Shown here piece by piece: positions 53,867-64,000 of a DNA stretch of 64,000 bases; positions within the stretch are counted from its first letter, which is position 1; the number at the start of each line of letters is the position of its first letter. The stretch is taken from assembly GCF_902809835.1 (NCBI RefSeq), contig NZ_CADDWM010000015.1, positions 885,238 through 949,237 of the forward strand. Reading direction: 5' to 3'. The stretch is from Agromyces sp. Marseille-P2726 (lineage in GTDB: Bacteria > Actinomycetota > Actinomycetes > Actinomycetales > Microbacteriaceae). The translations under genes were made by a program, and so were the position numbers. The notes under the pieces were generated by a model, which was not told the DNA's origin, ran no database searches, and worked only from the letters and a program-made list of their open reading frames with translations.

Positions 53867-55153
53867 TCAGCCCTCGACCGACGCGAAGAACGCGGTGACC
53901 GCCGCGGCCAGCGCGACGAGGTCGTCGACGTGCGCCAGCTCGCGGGCGGAGTGCATCGAGAGCAGCGGCGGACCGACGTCGACCGTGCGGATCCCGAGCC
54001 GGGTCGCGCTGAGCGGCCCGATGGTCGAACCGCACGGGATCGCGTTGTTCGACACGAACGGCTGCATCGGCACCCCGGCCTGCTCGCACAGGTTCGCCCA
54101 CAGAGCGGAGCCGTGGGCGTCGCTCGCGTAGCGCTGGTTGGCGTTGAGCTTCAGCAGCGGCCCGCCGCCGAGCAACGGCCGGTTCACCGGATCGTGGCGC
54201 TCGGGGTAGTTCGGGTGCACCGCGTGGCCCGTGTCGGACGAGACGAGCCAGGAGCCGGCGAACGCCCGCCGCCGGTCGGTGTCGTCGGCACCGAGGCCGC
54301 TCGCGATGCGGCCGAGCACGTCGTCGAGGAACGGCCCGCTCGCGCCCGACCTCGACGCCGATCCGAGCTCCTCGTGGTCGAATGCGGCGAGCACGCTGAC
54401 GTGACCGGCGTCGGTGGGGGCCCCGAGCAGCGCGACGAGCCCGGCGTGCACCGACGTGAGGTTGTCCATGCGACCGGCGGCGAAGAACGCGTCGTCTCGT
54501 CCGAACCGCGCGGGAGCCTGCGTGTCGACCAGCACCAGGTCGTGGCCGGCGACCTGGCCGGGCGCGATCGTGCCGTCCGACAGCAGCTGCTCGAACAGCT
54601 CAGCTCCGACGCCCTCCTCGGACCTGCCCCAGATCGGCTGGGTGTGCAGCTGCTTGTCGAGCTTGAGGCCGTCGTTCACCGCGCGATCGAGGTGGATCGC
54701 AAGCTGCGGGATGCGCAGCATCGGGCCTGACCGCACGAGGTGCTCGGATCCGTCATCGGTGACGATTCGCCCGGCGACCTCGAGCTCGCGGTCGAGCCAG
54801 GAGTTCAGCAGCGGCCCGCCGTAGATCTCTACGCCGGCACGCAGCAGCCCGGCCGCCTCGGAATCCGGGTTGGGCTTGACCTTGAACGAGGGCGAGTCGG
54901 TGTGCGCGCCGAGGATGCGGAACGGCGTCGTCGCGGTCGCGGCCTCGGGTTGCACCCAGGCGATGACGGCACCGTCGCGCACGACGACGCGGCGGCCCGG
55001 CCCTGCCGGCCACTCGTCTCGCTCCTGGAGCTGCTCGAAACCGGCGGCGACGAGGCGGCGAGCGACCTCGGCGGCCGCGTGGTACGACGATGGCGAGGCC
55101 TCGATGAAGGCGGCGAAGTCGGCGATGTGCGAGTCGGTGTCGGGAGCGGCCAT
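53867..55153 (-). CDS. M18 family aminopeptidase
   Basis: A 428-residue dinuclear zinc aminopeptidase of the aspartyl-aminopeptidase family. Metal and catalytic residues appear in FRILGAHTDSPSFKVKP (His, near 88), FAAGRMDNLTSV (Asp, near 232), AAFDHEELGSASRSGA (Glu pair, near 266), SSDTGHAVHPNYPERH (near 312-327) and LLSMHSARELA (His, near 402). GSTIGPLSATRLGIRTVDVG is also conserved. ATG 55153 is preferred over 55168 as closer to the homologous start. Cytosolic; releases N-terminal residues, often acidic. Confidence 0.93.
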   Translation of the reverse strand: MAAPDTDSHIADFAAFIEASPSSYHAAAEVARRLVAAGFEQLQERDEWPAGPGRRVVVRDGAVIAWVQPEAATATTPFRILGAHTDSPSFKVKPNPDSEAAGLLRAGVEIYGGPLLNSWLDRELEVAGRIVTDDGSEHLVRSGPMLRIPQLAIHLDRAVNDGLKLDKQLHTQPIWGRSEEGVGAELFEQLLSDGTIAPGQVAGHDLVLVDTQAPARFGRDDAFFAAGRMDNLTSVHAGLVALLGAPTDAGHVSVLAAFDHEELGSASRSGASGPFLDDVLGRIASGLGADDTDRRRAFAGSWLVSSDTGHAVHPNYPERHDPVNRPLLGGGPLLKLNANQRYASDAHGSALWANLCEQAGVPMQPFVSNNAIPCGSTIGPLSATRLGIRTVDVGPPLLSMHSARELAHVDDLVALAAAVTAFFASVEG

Positions 55154-55214
55154 CCTGCTATTCAACACCGTGTCCGCCGCAGCGCCGTCTCCTCACGCCG
55201 TCTCCGCGGCGGGC

Positions 55215-56150
55215 CTACGCAAAGCGCACGGTCGCCTGCAACCGCGAGCGGACCTCCATGACCTCGGTGCCGCCGATCTGCGGCGCGCCCGGCAGGCCCT
55301 CCCGCACCGCGCTCGCGACCCGCGAGCTGCGCACGAGCGCCACCGTGGCGCCCCGCACGTGTCCGCCGACCTGGAGCGGCTCGGCCGCATACTCGTCTGG
55401 CACGACGACGACGAGCGCCGTCGGCTTCACCCGGGCCGCCCGTCCGATGGCCTTCGCCCGCGCGGCGAGCGCCCGGATCGGACGTTCACCGGCCAGCGAC
55501 TCCCCGACGAGCTCGTTGCGCTTCAGCGACACGGGGCCGCCCCAGTCCTCGGACTGGATGGCGAAGAGCCCGGTCGGACCGAGCACGAGATGGTCGAGCT
55601 TCGGCGGGAGGCCGGGGCCCGCGGCATCCGTCGCGACGTCATGCCAGACGGTGTAGGCGATGCCGAGCGTCGACAGCGCTCGCGCCGTCGCCTCCTCGGC
55701 GAGGGCATCGGCCAGGATGTGCCGGATGTCACGGGGCGCGCGCCGCACGAGCTCGGGATCGTACGGATCGGGAACCTCGACGCCCCGTCCGACCCACTCG
55801 CGGATCCGATCGAGGTACAGCTCCCGCGTCAGCCCGCCCGGGTGCCCGTACGAGCGCGCCAGGGGACGCGAGTCGCGACGCGGTCTCGGCGCAGGAGGAG
55901 CCCAGGTCTGGTGAGGTGCGTCCGAGGGGGCCACGGTTCGGATGCCGCGGTCGAACGCAGCGCGAGCCTCGGGCGTGCCGACGAGCGCCCACGCGGCCTG
56001 CACGGCGTGGAACCTGACCGCGTCTCCGCCCGTGTCGGGGTGGGCGGTGCGCAGGGCTCGGCGGTAGGCGAGGCGCAGCTCGGCGGCATCCGCGTCGGAT
56101 GCGACGCCGAGCACCTCGTACGGGGAGGCGGACAGGGGACTCTCGGGCAT
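55215..56150 (-). CDS. J-domain protein fused to a NERD-like domain
   Basis: A 311-residue fusion. An N-terminal J domain (about 8-68) has YEVLGVASDADAAELRLAYRRALRTAHPDTGGD, with the HPD tripeptide needed to stimulate DnaK ATPase. A Pro/Arg linker (75-100) leads to a C-terminal NERD-like region (about 150-270): KLDHLVLGPTGLFAIQSEDWGG. NERD nucleases usually show E-x-K there; here it is Q-S-E-D, so catalytic residues are missing. No dnaK or grpE is adjacent, so it is probably a specialised co-chaperone or client adaptor. Confidence 0.82.
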   Translation of the reverse strand: MPESPLSASPYEVLGVASDADAAELRLAYRRALRTAHPDTGGDAVRFHAVQAAWALVGTPEARAAFDRGIRTVAPSDAPHQTWAPPAPRPRRDSRPLARSYGHPGGLTRELYLDRIREWVGRGVEVPDPYDPELVRRAPRDIRHILADALAEEATARALSTLGIAYTVWHDVATDAAGPGLPPKLDHLVLGPTGLFAIQSEDWGGPVSLKRNELVGESLAGERPIRALAARAKAIGRAARVKPTALVVVVPDEYAAEPLQVGGHVRGATVALVRSSRVASAVREGLPGAPQIGGTEVMEVRSRLQATVRFA

Positions 56151-56217
56151 CGGCTCGCTTTCGAATAGGCGACCACGAGACTACCCCCGCTGGCCCCGCG
56201 ACGGCCGAGGGTGCCCG

Positions 56218-57798
56218 TCATTCCAGCGGGAGCAGCAGCATCCCGTGGTCGATGAGCGCTCGAGCCGAGTGCAGTATCTCGGCGGCGAGTGCAGATTCGT
56301 CGACCTCGAGGAGTTGGGCGATCGCGGCGATGATGGCTCCCGCCGCCAGCTCTCCGTCGCACGCGCCGACGAACCCCGCGAGCCCGGTGTCGATCGGGAC
56401 CAGACGGCCGAACCCACCGCCCTGTCGCAGCAGCATCGCCGTGGGATCCTCGTCGCCCGGCCAGTAGTGGTGCTCGACGGTGACGTCCTTCGCGACGGTC
56501 AGCGCCACCGCCGCGAGTCGGTCGTCGCTCAGGCTCGCCTGCCGGTCGTGCGCCGCCAGGCAGGCGGCAAGGTGCGAACCCAGCCCGACCGCAGCGCCGT
56601 CGGCTGCGCCGAGCGGGCCCGGGAGGCGCTCGACGCGAGCGAGCCGGGGCGTGAGCGGCGCGACCGGCCGCCGCAGCAGCACGTAGCCGAACCCGACGCT
56701 GCGCACGCCGCGCCGCTCGAAGTCGTCGAGCCACACATCGTAGAGTCGGTCGAACTCCGGGGTGCCCGAGCGGGTGCCGCCGTCGCGAATCCACGTCTCG
56801 GCGTACTCGGTGACCGGCTGCACCTCCCGCTCCACGATCCAGTGCTCGAGCGGCTCGGCCCACTCCCGCACCCGGTCCAGTCCGTCCTCGCCGGCACGGG
56901 TCTCCCAGTTGCCGAGCAGCTGCGCGACCCCGCCGGGCTCGAGGTGGAGCGCGGCGCCCCGCATGACCGCCTCGACGACGCCGTCGCCGACCATGCCGCC
57001 GTCACGATAGTCGTACTCCGGCACGCCGCTCCTTCGCGGAGTGATGACGAACGGCGGGGTCGACACGATGCGGGCGAACCGCTCCCCCCCCACGGGGTCG
57101 AACAGGCTGCCCAGCCGCAGCTCGACACCCTCCACCTCGTTCAGGGCCAGGTTCAGCGCAGCGGTCCCAAGCGCTCGCGCTGAGATGTCGGTCGCGATCA
57201 CCTCGTCTGCGAAGCGCGGGGCGTGCATGGCCTGGATGCCGCAGCCCGTGCCGAGGTCGAGCACCCGCCGCGCAGGAGTCGGCAGCATCAGGCCAGACAG
57301 GGTCATCGAGGCGCCGCCGACCCCGAGCACGTGCTGCTCACCGAGTGCGTGCCCGAGCGCGAGCTCGCCGAGGTCGGAGATGATCCACCAGTGCCCCTCG
57401 CCCCGGGCGTCGGCGAAGGCGTACGGTCGCAGGTCGAGCAGCGCCCGCACGGATGCCCCGTCGGCGCCGTCGCTCGCCCCCGCTTCGACGGCGACGAGCC
57501 CGAGTTCGACCGCGCCATCGACACCGAGCGTCGCCAGCGCGTCCTCCACGGCCGTTCGGCGAACCGCGAGTCCGAGCACGAAGAGCGCCGCGAGCGCGGC
57601 GAGCGGGTCGGATGCCGCCTGACGCGTGGCCTTCGCCTCCAGCGCCCGCCGCGCCGGCACCCGTTCGCCGCGATGGAGCGCCGCCGCGGCATCGGGGCCC
57701 CACAGGCCGTCGAGCACCGTGACCGTGAAGCGTGCGGCCGCGAGGTCGGCGCGCAGCCGCCGCAGCAGGTCGGCGGTACGGTCGTCGACGGGTCGCAT
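56218..57798 (-). CDS. class I SAM-dependent methyltransferase (RsmC/HemK-like, two-part)
   Basis: A protein of about 526 residues. The N-terminal 170 residues are a helical region (DUF7059-like). The SAM-binding core VLDLGTGCGIQAMHAPRF then DEVIATDISARALGTAALNLALN (about 180-225) and the catalytic-loop-like IVSTPPFVITP (near 250), corresponding to N-P-P-Y/F of RNA and protein-glutamine methyltransferases, follow; the usual Asn is Thr/Pro-shifted to S-T-P-P-F. A further C-terminal domain from 380 on contains EHHYWPGDEDPTAMLLRQGGGF. Start is uncertain: ATG 57798 has GGTGAG 7 nt upstream, while TTG 57822 and GTG codons are possible. Substrate unknown. Confidence 0.82.
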   Translation of the reverse strand: MRPVDDRTADLLRRLRADLAAARFTVTVLDGLWGPDAAAALHRGERVPARRALEAKATRQAASDPLAALAALFVLGLAVRRTAVEDALATLGVDGAVELGLVAVEAGASDGADGASVRALLDLRPYAFADARGEGHWWIISDLGELALGHALGEQHVLGVGGASMTLSGLMLPTPARRVLDLGTGCGIQAMHAPRFADEVIATDISARALGTAALNLALNEVEGVELRLGSLFDPVGGERFARIVSTPPFVITPRRSGVPEYDYRDGGMVGDGVVEAVMRGAALHLEPGGVAQLLGNWETRAGEDGLDRVREWAEPLEHWIVEREVQPVTEYAETWIRDGGTRSGTPEFDRLYDVWLDDFERRGVRSVGFGYVLLRRPVAPLTPRLARVERLPGPLGAADGAAVGLGSHLAACLAAHDRQASLSDDRLAAVALTVAKDVTVEHHYWPGDEDPTAMLLRQGGGFGRLVPIDTGLAGFVGACDGELAAGAIIAAIAQLLEVDESALAAEILHSARALIDHGMLLLPLE

Positions 57799-57919
57799 GT
57801 CGGAGCTCACCACCCCATTCAATCGCTCCGGAGTTCACCGCGACGTCACCCGGTGCGCGTAGTGTTCTAGGCACGCATTCGGGAGTGACTACGATCGAAA
57901 GGGCGAGGGGAGGTCGCGA

Positions 57920-58252
57920 ATGCCTGAGGCACCGACGCTCGAGCGTCTGCGACAAGACGCGCGAGACGAACTCGCCGCGCTCATCGACCTGCGGTGCCGG
58001 CTCGGCGAAGATCCGTGGGTGTTCCTGCCAGAGCTTCCCTCGGTCGACGAGCAGGTCGTCGCGACGCTCCGTGAGGAGCGGATGCACTCCGAGCAGTGGA
58101 GCACCGCACGAGCGCGCGCGTACCACCCCACCGCACGCGACGGCGACGCCGAGCGTTTCGAGTACGAGCTGCTGCGGGCGATCGCCCTCGACCACCCTGG
58201 GCTCAGCTCGGCGGTGTGGGCGGTGCTCGACAAGGTGCCATCCCGCTGGTAG
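57920..58252 (+). CDS. hypothetical protein (DUF3263-like size)
   Basis: A 110-residue soluble acidic protein: an N-terminal helix LERLRQDARDELAALIDLRCRLGEDPWVFLPELPSVDEQVV and a second half RARAYHPTARDGDAERFEYELLRAIALDHPGLSSAVWAVLD are the visible blocks. I do not recognise its family. GGGGAGG lies 7 nt before the ATG and a TACGAT -10-like box lies near 57884-57889, so it is a likely real gene divergent from the methyltransferase. Confidence 0.62.
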   Translation: MPEAPTLERLRQDARDELAALIDLRCRLGEDPWVFLPELPSVDEQVVATLREERMHSEQWSTARARAYHPTARDGDAERFEYELLRAIALDHPGLSSAVWAVLDKVPSRW

Positions 58253-58279
58253 ATCGGGTCGGTCCGCCGCCCGCGGCGC

Positions 58280-60145
58280 TCAGCGATCGACGAGCGCTTC
58301 CAGGTCGGGCTTGTTGTGCACCGGCAGCGCGCACACGAAGGATCGACACCGGTATGCCGTCGCCGAGGCATCCGTCGCCGTCCGCCCCTCGAAGAGGTCG
58401 AAGCCGGCCGCTGCGAACTCGTCGGCCTGGCGCTCGGTCACGACGATCGAGACGGATGCCGCATGCCGACGCGTGGCCTCGACGAGCTCGTCGTCGGCTC
58501 CACCGCCGTCGGGAACGACCGTCACCAACTGAACGAGCGGCGCGGCCATGCGCGCCATGAGCGCAAGCGCTCCACCGAACGCGATCGGGCGCTCGACCGC
58601 GATGCCGGCGACTGATCGCATCGCGCGCTCTGCGAGCTCGAGGTACCGGTTGCCGGCGCCCAGCACCGACAGTCGCCACGCGGCTTCGGCGCACGCGGTG
58701 ATGCCCGAGGGCGCCGCCCCCTCCGCCGGGTCCGCGGGCATCGCGAGCCCTCGAGCGACGAGCACCGGATCGCCGCCTCCGGGCGCCGTGAAGGGCATGC
58801 CGTCGCCGTCGGCCTGCGCTGCGCGGTCGATGAGGGTTCGTGCGGCGATCGCGTAGGCCGGCTCGCCCGTCGCGACCGCGAGCTCGACGAGTCCGCTCGC
58901 GAGCATGCCCGTGTCCTCCAGCGTCGACGCAGCGTTCGAGGCGACGCCGCCGAGCGAGGCGCGCACGAGCATGCCGTCGGCTCGAACGTGGTGCTCGAGC
59001 AGGAAGTCCGCTGCGCGTCGCGCTGCATCGACCGCCCTCGGATCGTCGAAGACGAATCCGGCCCGGGCCAGCGCCTCGATGGCGAGCCCATTCCAGCCCG
59101 TGAGCACCTTCTCGTCGAGCGCCGGCGGCTCCAACTCGGCTCGCTCAGCGGCATCCCGGCGGTAGTACCCGCCCTCACTCCGTTCGCCGTCGATCGTGCT
59201 CTCGGAGTCCTGCGCGCTGGCGAAGCCGCCCGAGGCCAGCTGCATCCGCTCCGTGAGGAAGTGGATGATGCCGTCTGCGAGCGGCCTGACGAACGTGGAC
59301 GGGTGCTCGTCTCGGCCGAGCTCGGCCGCCACGCCGAGGAGCAGCGCGTTGTCGGTGAGCATGCGTTCGTAATGCGGCTCGCTCCAGTCGGCACGAGTGG
59401 CGTACCGGAAGAACCCGCCCTCAACGGGGTCGCGCAGCGGCGAGGCGCCCATGAGCTTCAGCGTGCGAGCGGCGAGCTCGCGTCCGGAATCGCCCGCCGC
59501 CACGAGGAACTCGAGTACGGGCGCCACCGGGAACTTCGGTGCGCGACCGAATCCGCCGTGCAGGCGATCCTCGGCACCGGCGAGGATCGAAACCGCTCGG
59601 TCGAGTGCAGCCCGGTCGGGCAGGTCGCCGCCGGTCGGGGTTCCGGATGCCGCGGACAGCGCTTCAGCAAGGGCTGCCGCCGTCTCGTCCAACTCGCCCC
59701 GACGCTCGCGCCAGGCCTCGTCGACCGCCGCCAGCACCTCGGAGAACGCGGGGATGCCGTGCACCGGCCGCGGCGGGAAGTACGTTCCCGCGTAGAACGC
59801 TCGCCCGTCAGCGGTGGTGAAGACGTTCAGCGGCCAGCCGAGCTCGCGGGTGAACGCGGATGCCGCGGCCAGATAACTTTGATCGACGTCGGGATGCTCC
59901 TCACGGTCGACCTTGATGGCGACGAAACGGTCGTTGAGGATCGCCGCGATCGTCGGGTCGCTGAAGCTCTCGCGAGCCATGACGTGACACCAATGGCACG
60001 TGGCGTAGCCGATGGAGACGAGCACCGGTACGTCCCGTTCCCGTGCCGCCCGAAATGCGGCTTCTCCCCACGGGTACCAGTCGACGGGATTGTCGGCGTG
60101 CGCCCGCAGGTACGGGCTGAGCGCATCAGCAAGGCGGTTCACCAT
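58280..60145 (-). CDS. DUF255 thioredoxin-fold protein with glycosidase-like domain (YyaL/SSP411 family)
   Basis: A 621-residue protein. The N-terminal thioredoxin-like DUF255 region (about 1-165) includes [27 protein letters not shown] and the CHWC active-site-like motif in [18 protein letters not shown] (near 47-64). The remainder forms an alpha/alpha six-barrel (N-acyl-glucosamine-epimerase-like) with [38 protein letters not shown] and [14 protein letters not shown]. Function of the family is unknown. ATG 60145 begins [13 protein letters not shown], matching homologues. Confidence 0.92.
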   Translation of the reverse strand: MVNRLADALSPYLRAHADNPVDWYPWGEAAFRAARERDVPVLVSIGYATCHWCHVMARESFSDPTIAAILNDRFVAIKVDREEHPDVDQSYLAAASAFTRELGWPLNVFTTADGRAFYAGTYFPPRPVHGIPAFSEVLAAVDEAWRERRGELDETAAALAEALSAASGTPTGGDLPDRAALDRAVSILAGAEDRLHGGFGRAPKFPVAPVLEFLVAAGDSGRELAARTLKLMGASPLRDPVEGGFFRYATRADWSEPHYERMLTDNALLLGVAAELGRDEHPSTFVRPLADGIIHFLTERMQLASGGFASAQDSESTIDGERSEGGYYRRDAAERAELEPPALDEKVLTGWNGLAIEALARAGFVFDDPRAVDAARRAADFLLEHHVRADGMLVRASLGGVASNAASTLEDTGMLASGLVELAVATGEPAYAIAARTLIDRAAQADGDGMPFTAPGGGDPVLVARGLAMPADPAEGAAPSGITACAEAAWRLSVLGAGNRYLELAERAMRSVAGIAVERPIAFGGALALMARMAAPLVQLVTVVPDGGGADDELVEATRRHAASVSIVVTERQADEFAAAGFDLFEGRTATDASATAYRCRSFVCALPVHNKPDLEALVDR

Positions 60146-60198
60146 CAACCCAGCGTAGGCCCGTGCCCGCTGCGAGGTGCGGGAACGCGGATTAAACA

Positions 60199-60232
60199 GA
60201 AGAGAGCCGCCCAACTCTGGGCGGCTCTCTTC
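60199..60232 (-). terminator. rrn operon terminator
   Basis: Perfect 15-bp arms (60199-60213 and 60218-60232; GAAGAGAGCCGCCCA and complement) with a 4-nt loop. On the minus strand it lies 9 bp after the 5S gene and is followed by a T-rich TTCTGTTT, a convincing intrinsic terminator. Confidence 0.92.
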
Positions 60233-60240
60233 GAATGGTT

Positions 60241-60358
60241 GTCCGGCGGTGTCCTACTCTCCCACAGGGTCGCCCCTGCAGTACCATCGGCGCTGCGAGT
60301 CTTAGCTTCCGGGTTCGGAATGGGTCCGGGCGTTTCCCTCGCGCTATGGCCGCCGTAA
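60241..60358 (-). rRNA. rrf: 5S ribosomal RNA
   Basis: The reverse complement reads TTACGGCGGCCATAGCGCGA then CCATTCCGAACCCGGAAGCTAAG and ends AGTAGGACACCGCCGGAC. The terminal GGCGG/CCGCC helix and the conserved central loop identify 5S rRNA of about 118 nt. It is the last gene of the operon, before a strong terminator. Confidence 0.96.
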
Positions 60359-60555
60359 CTCTGTACCAGCACCCCGGTGTGTGGGGGGTGTGGTGGTCTC
60401 GGTGCACACCAGGCCACCGGTTTGGGGGTGGTGGTGTGGGGTCGGTGTTGTGTTGTCGTGTTGTTGTGTTGTGTTGTTCCGTCTGTTGGGAACCACAGAG
60501 TGGACGCGAGCAATCCGGGCCACACAACCCTGCCCTTGAACCTGGTTGTGTGTGG
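60359..60555 (-). other. 23S-5S internal spacer
   Basis: A 197-nt spacer with no tRNA. It is strongly G/T-biased on the plus strand (runs of GTTGTG near 60446-60478) and contains a 22-nt segment at 60491-60512 complementary to the 16S-23S spacer, described in findings as the 23S processing stem. Confidence 0.8.
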
Positions 60556-63657
<3,102 letters not shown>

Positions 63658-64000
63658 TGAAAATCACATGAGCTAAAAGAAACACCACCACACCCCCGAA
63701 AGGGCACGATGGCGACCATTAGATGACCCAACACCCCAAAGGGCATCAGGTCGAAGATGCTCGCGTCCACTATGTAGTTCTCAACAGACGGCCAGAACCC
63801 CCACCCCCACCAACCACCAGGTCGATCTCGGCAAAGGCCTGCAAAGGCCAAACCACCCCGAACCCGCTCCGAAAAGCGGCGCAGGGTTGCGTCCGGTCCC
63901 TCAGGACCCAACAGCGTGCACGCACCCACCACCCCCCCCCCCACCCCCCCCCTATACACACCTGACCCCCCCCCCGCAACGGATAGACGAGAGATCCGTG
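63658..64000 (-). other. 16S-23S internal transcribed spacer (partial)
   Basis: No tRNA gene is seen in these 343 nt; the 16S gene lies beyond the window. 63758-63783 is complementary to the 23S-5S spacer. From 63932 there are three long homopolymer C runs on the plus strand (63932-63942, 63944-63952, 63966-63975), that is G-runs in the pre-rRNA. Confidence 0.8.

Overview
The window is a high-GC (roughly 70%) chromosome segment from a Gram-positive actinobacterium, almost certainly Microbacteriaceae. Supporting signs are GC-rich codon use, frequent GTG starts, TANNNT -10 boxes, the gene order mfd-mazG-eno-ftsB-DUF501 and metG-tatD-rsmA-ispE-ABC-F, a bacterial PMT protein O-mannosyltransferase next to rsmI, and a very frequent GGATGCC/GGCATCC heptamer. 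Genus (for example Agromyces) is inference only. I see no phage, IS transposase, integrase or CRISPR array; this is core chromosome.

Layout. 1-17 kb: a tRNA-Leu(UAA), NDH-2, a secreted subtilase, ftsB and enolase, then a small accessory island (a predicted nuclease gene bracketed by three copies of a 52-bp palindrome, two of which are translated as part of hisS), mazG, nhaA with a structured leader, mfd, an RNase HI with a DNA-binding-like tail, and pth. 17-26 kb: rplY, gntK/gnd, then tRNA-Gln-glmU-prs-acyl-CoA ligase. 25.5-33.5 kb: small regulators (ArsR+SRPBCC, MarR), a two-component system and the metNIQ methionine importer. 33.5-45 kb: the rsmI-oxidoreductase-metG-tatD-rsmA-DUF4287-ispE-ABC-F set with divergent pmt-yeiH. 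45-60 kb: two quinone-oxidoreductase-like enzymes co-transcribed with an XRE regulator and a membrane protein behind an inverted-repeat operator, a Gdx/SugE exporter, metY plus a CoA-binding protein, sdaA, an M18 peptidase, a J-domain/NERD fusion, a two-part methyltransferase and a DUF255 protein. 60.2-64 kb: an rrn operon on the minus strand (5S, complete 23S, part of the 16S-23S spacer; 16S lies beyond the edge).

Functional themes are central metabolism (enolase, gluconate/pentose phosphate, PRPP, UDP-GlcNAc, isoprenoids, methionine and serine), translation (HisRS, MetRS, Pth, RsmA, RsmI, L25, ABC-F, tRNAs, rRNA) and envelope/division (FtsB, PMT). The most unusual material is repeat biology: palindromic elements that have entered coding sequence in frame in hisS and in the ABC-F gene, one family flanking a predicted nuclease gene. 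Also notable are a tRNA abutting the glmU start codon, a NERD domain lacking catalytic residues, and several promoters placed so that transcripts would be leaderless.
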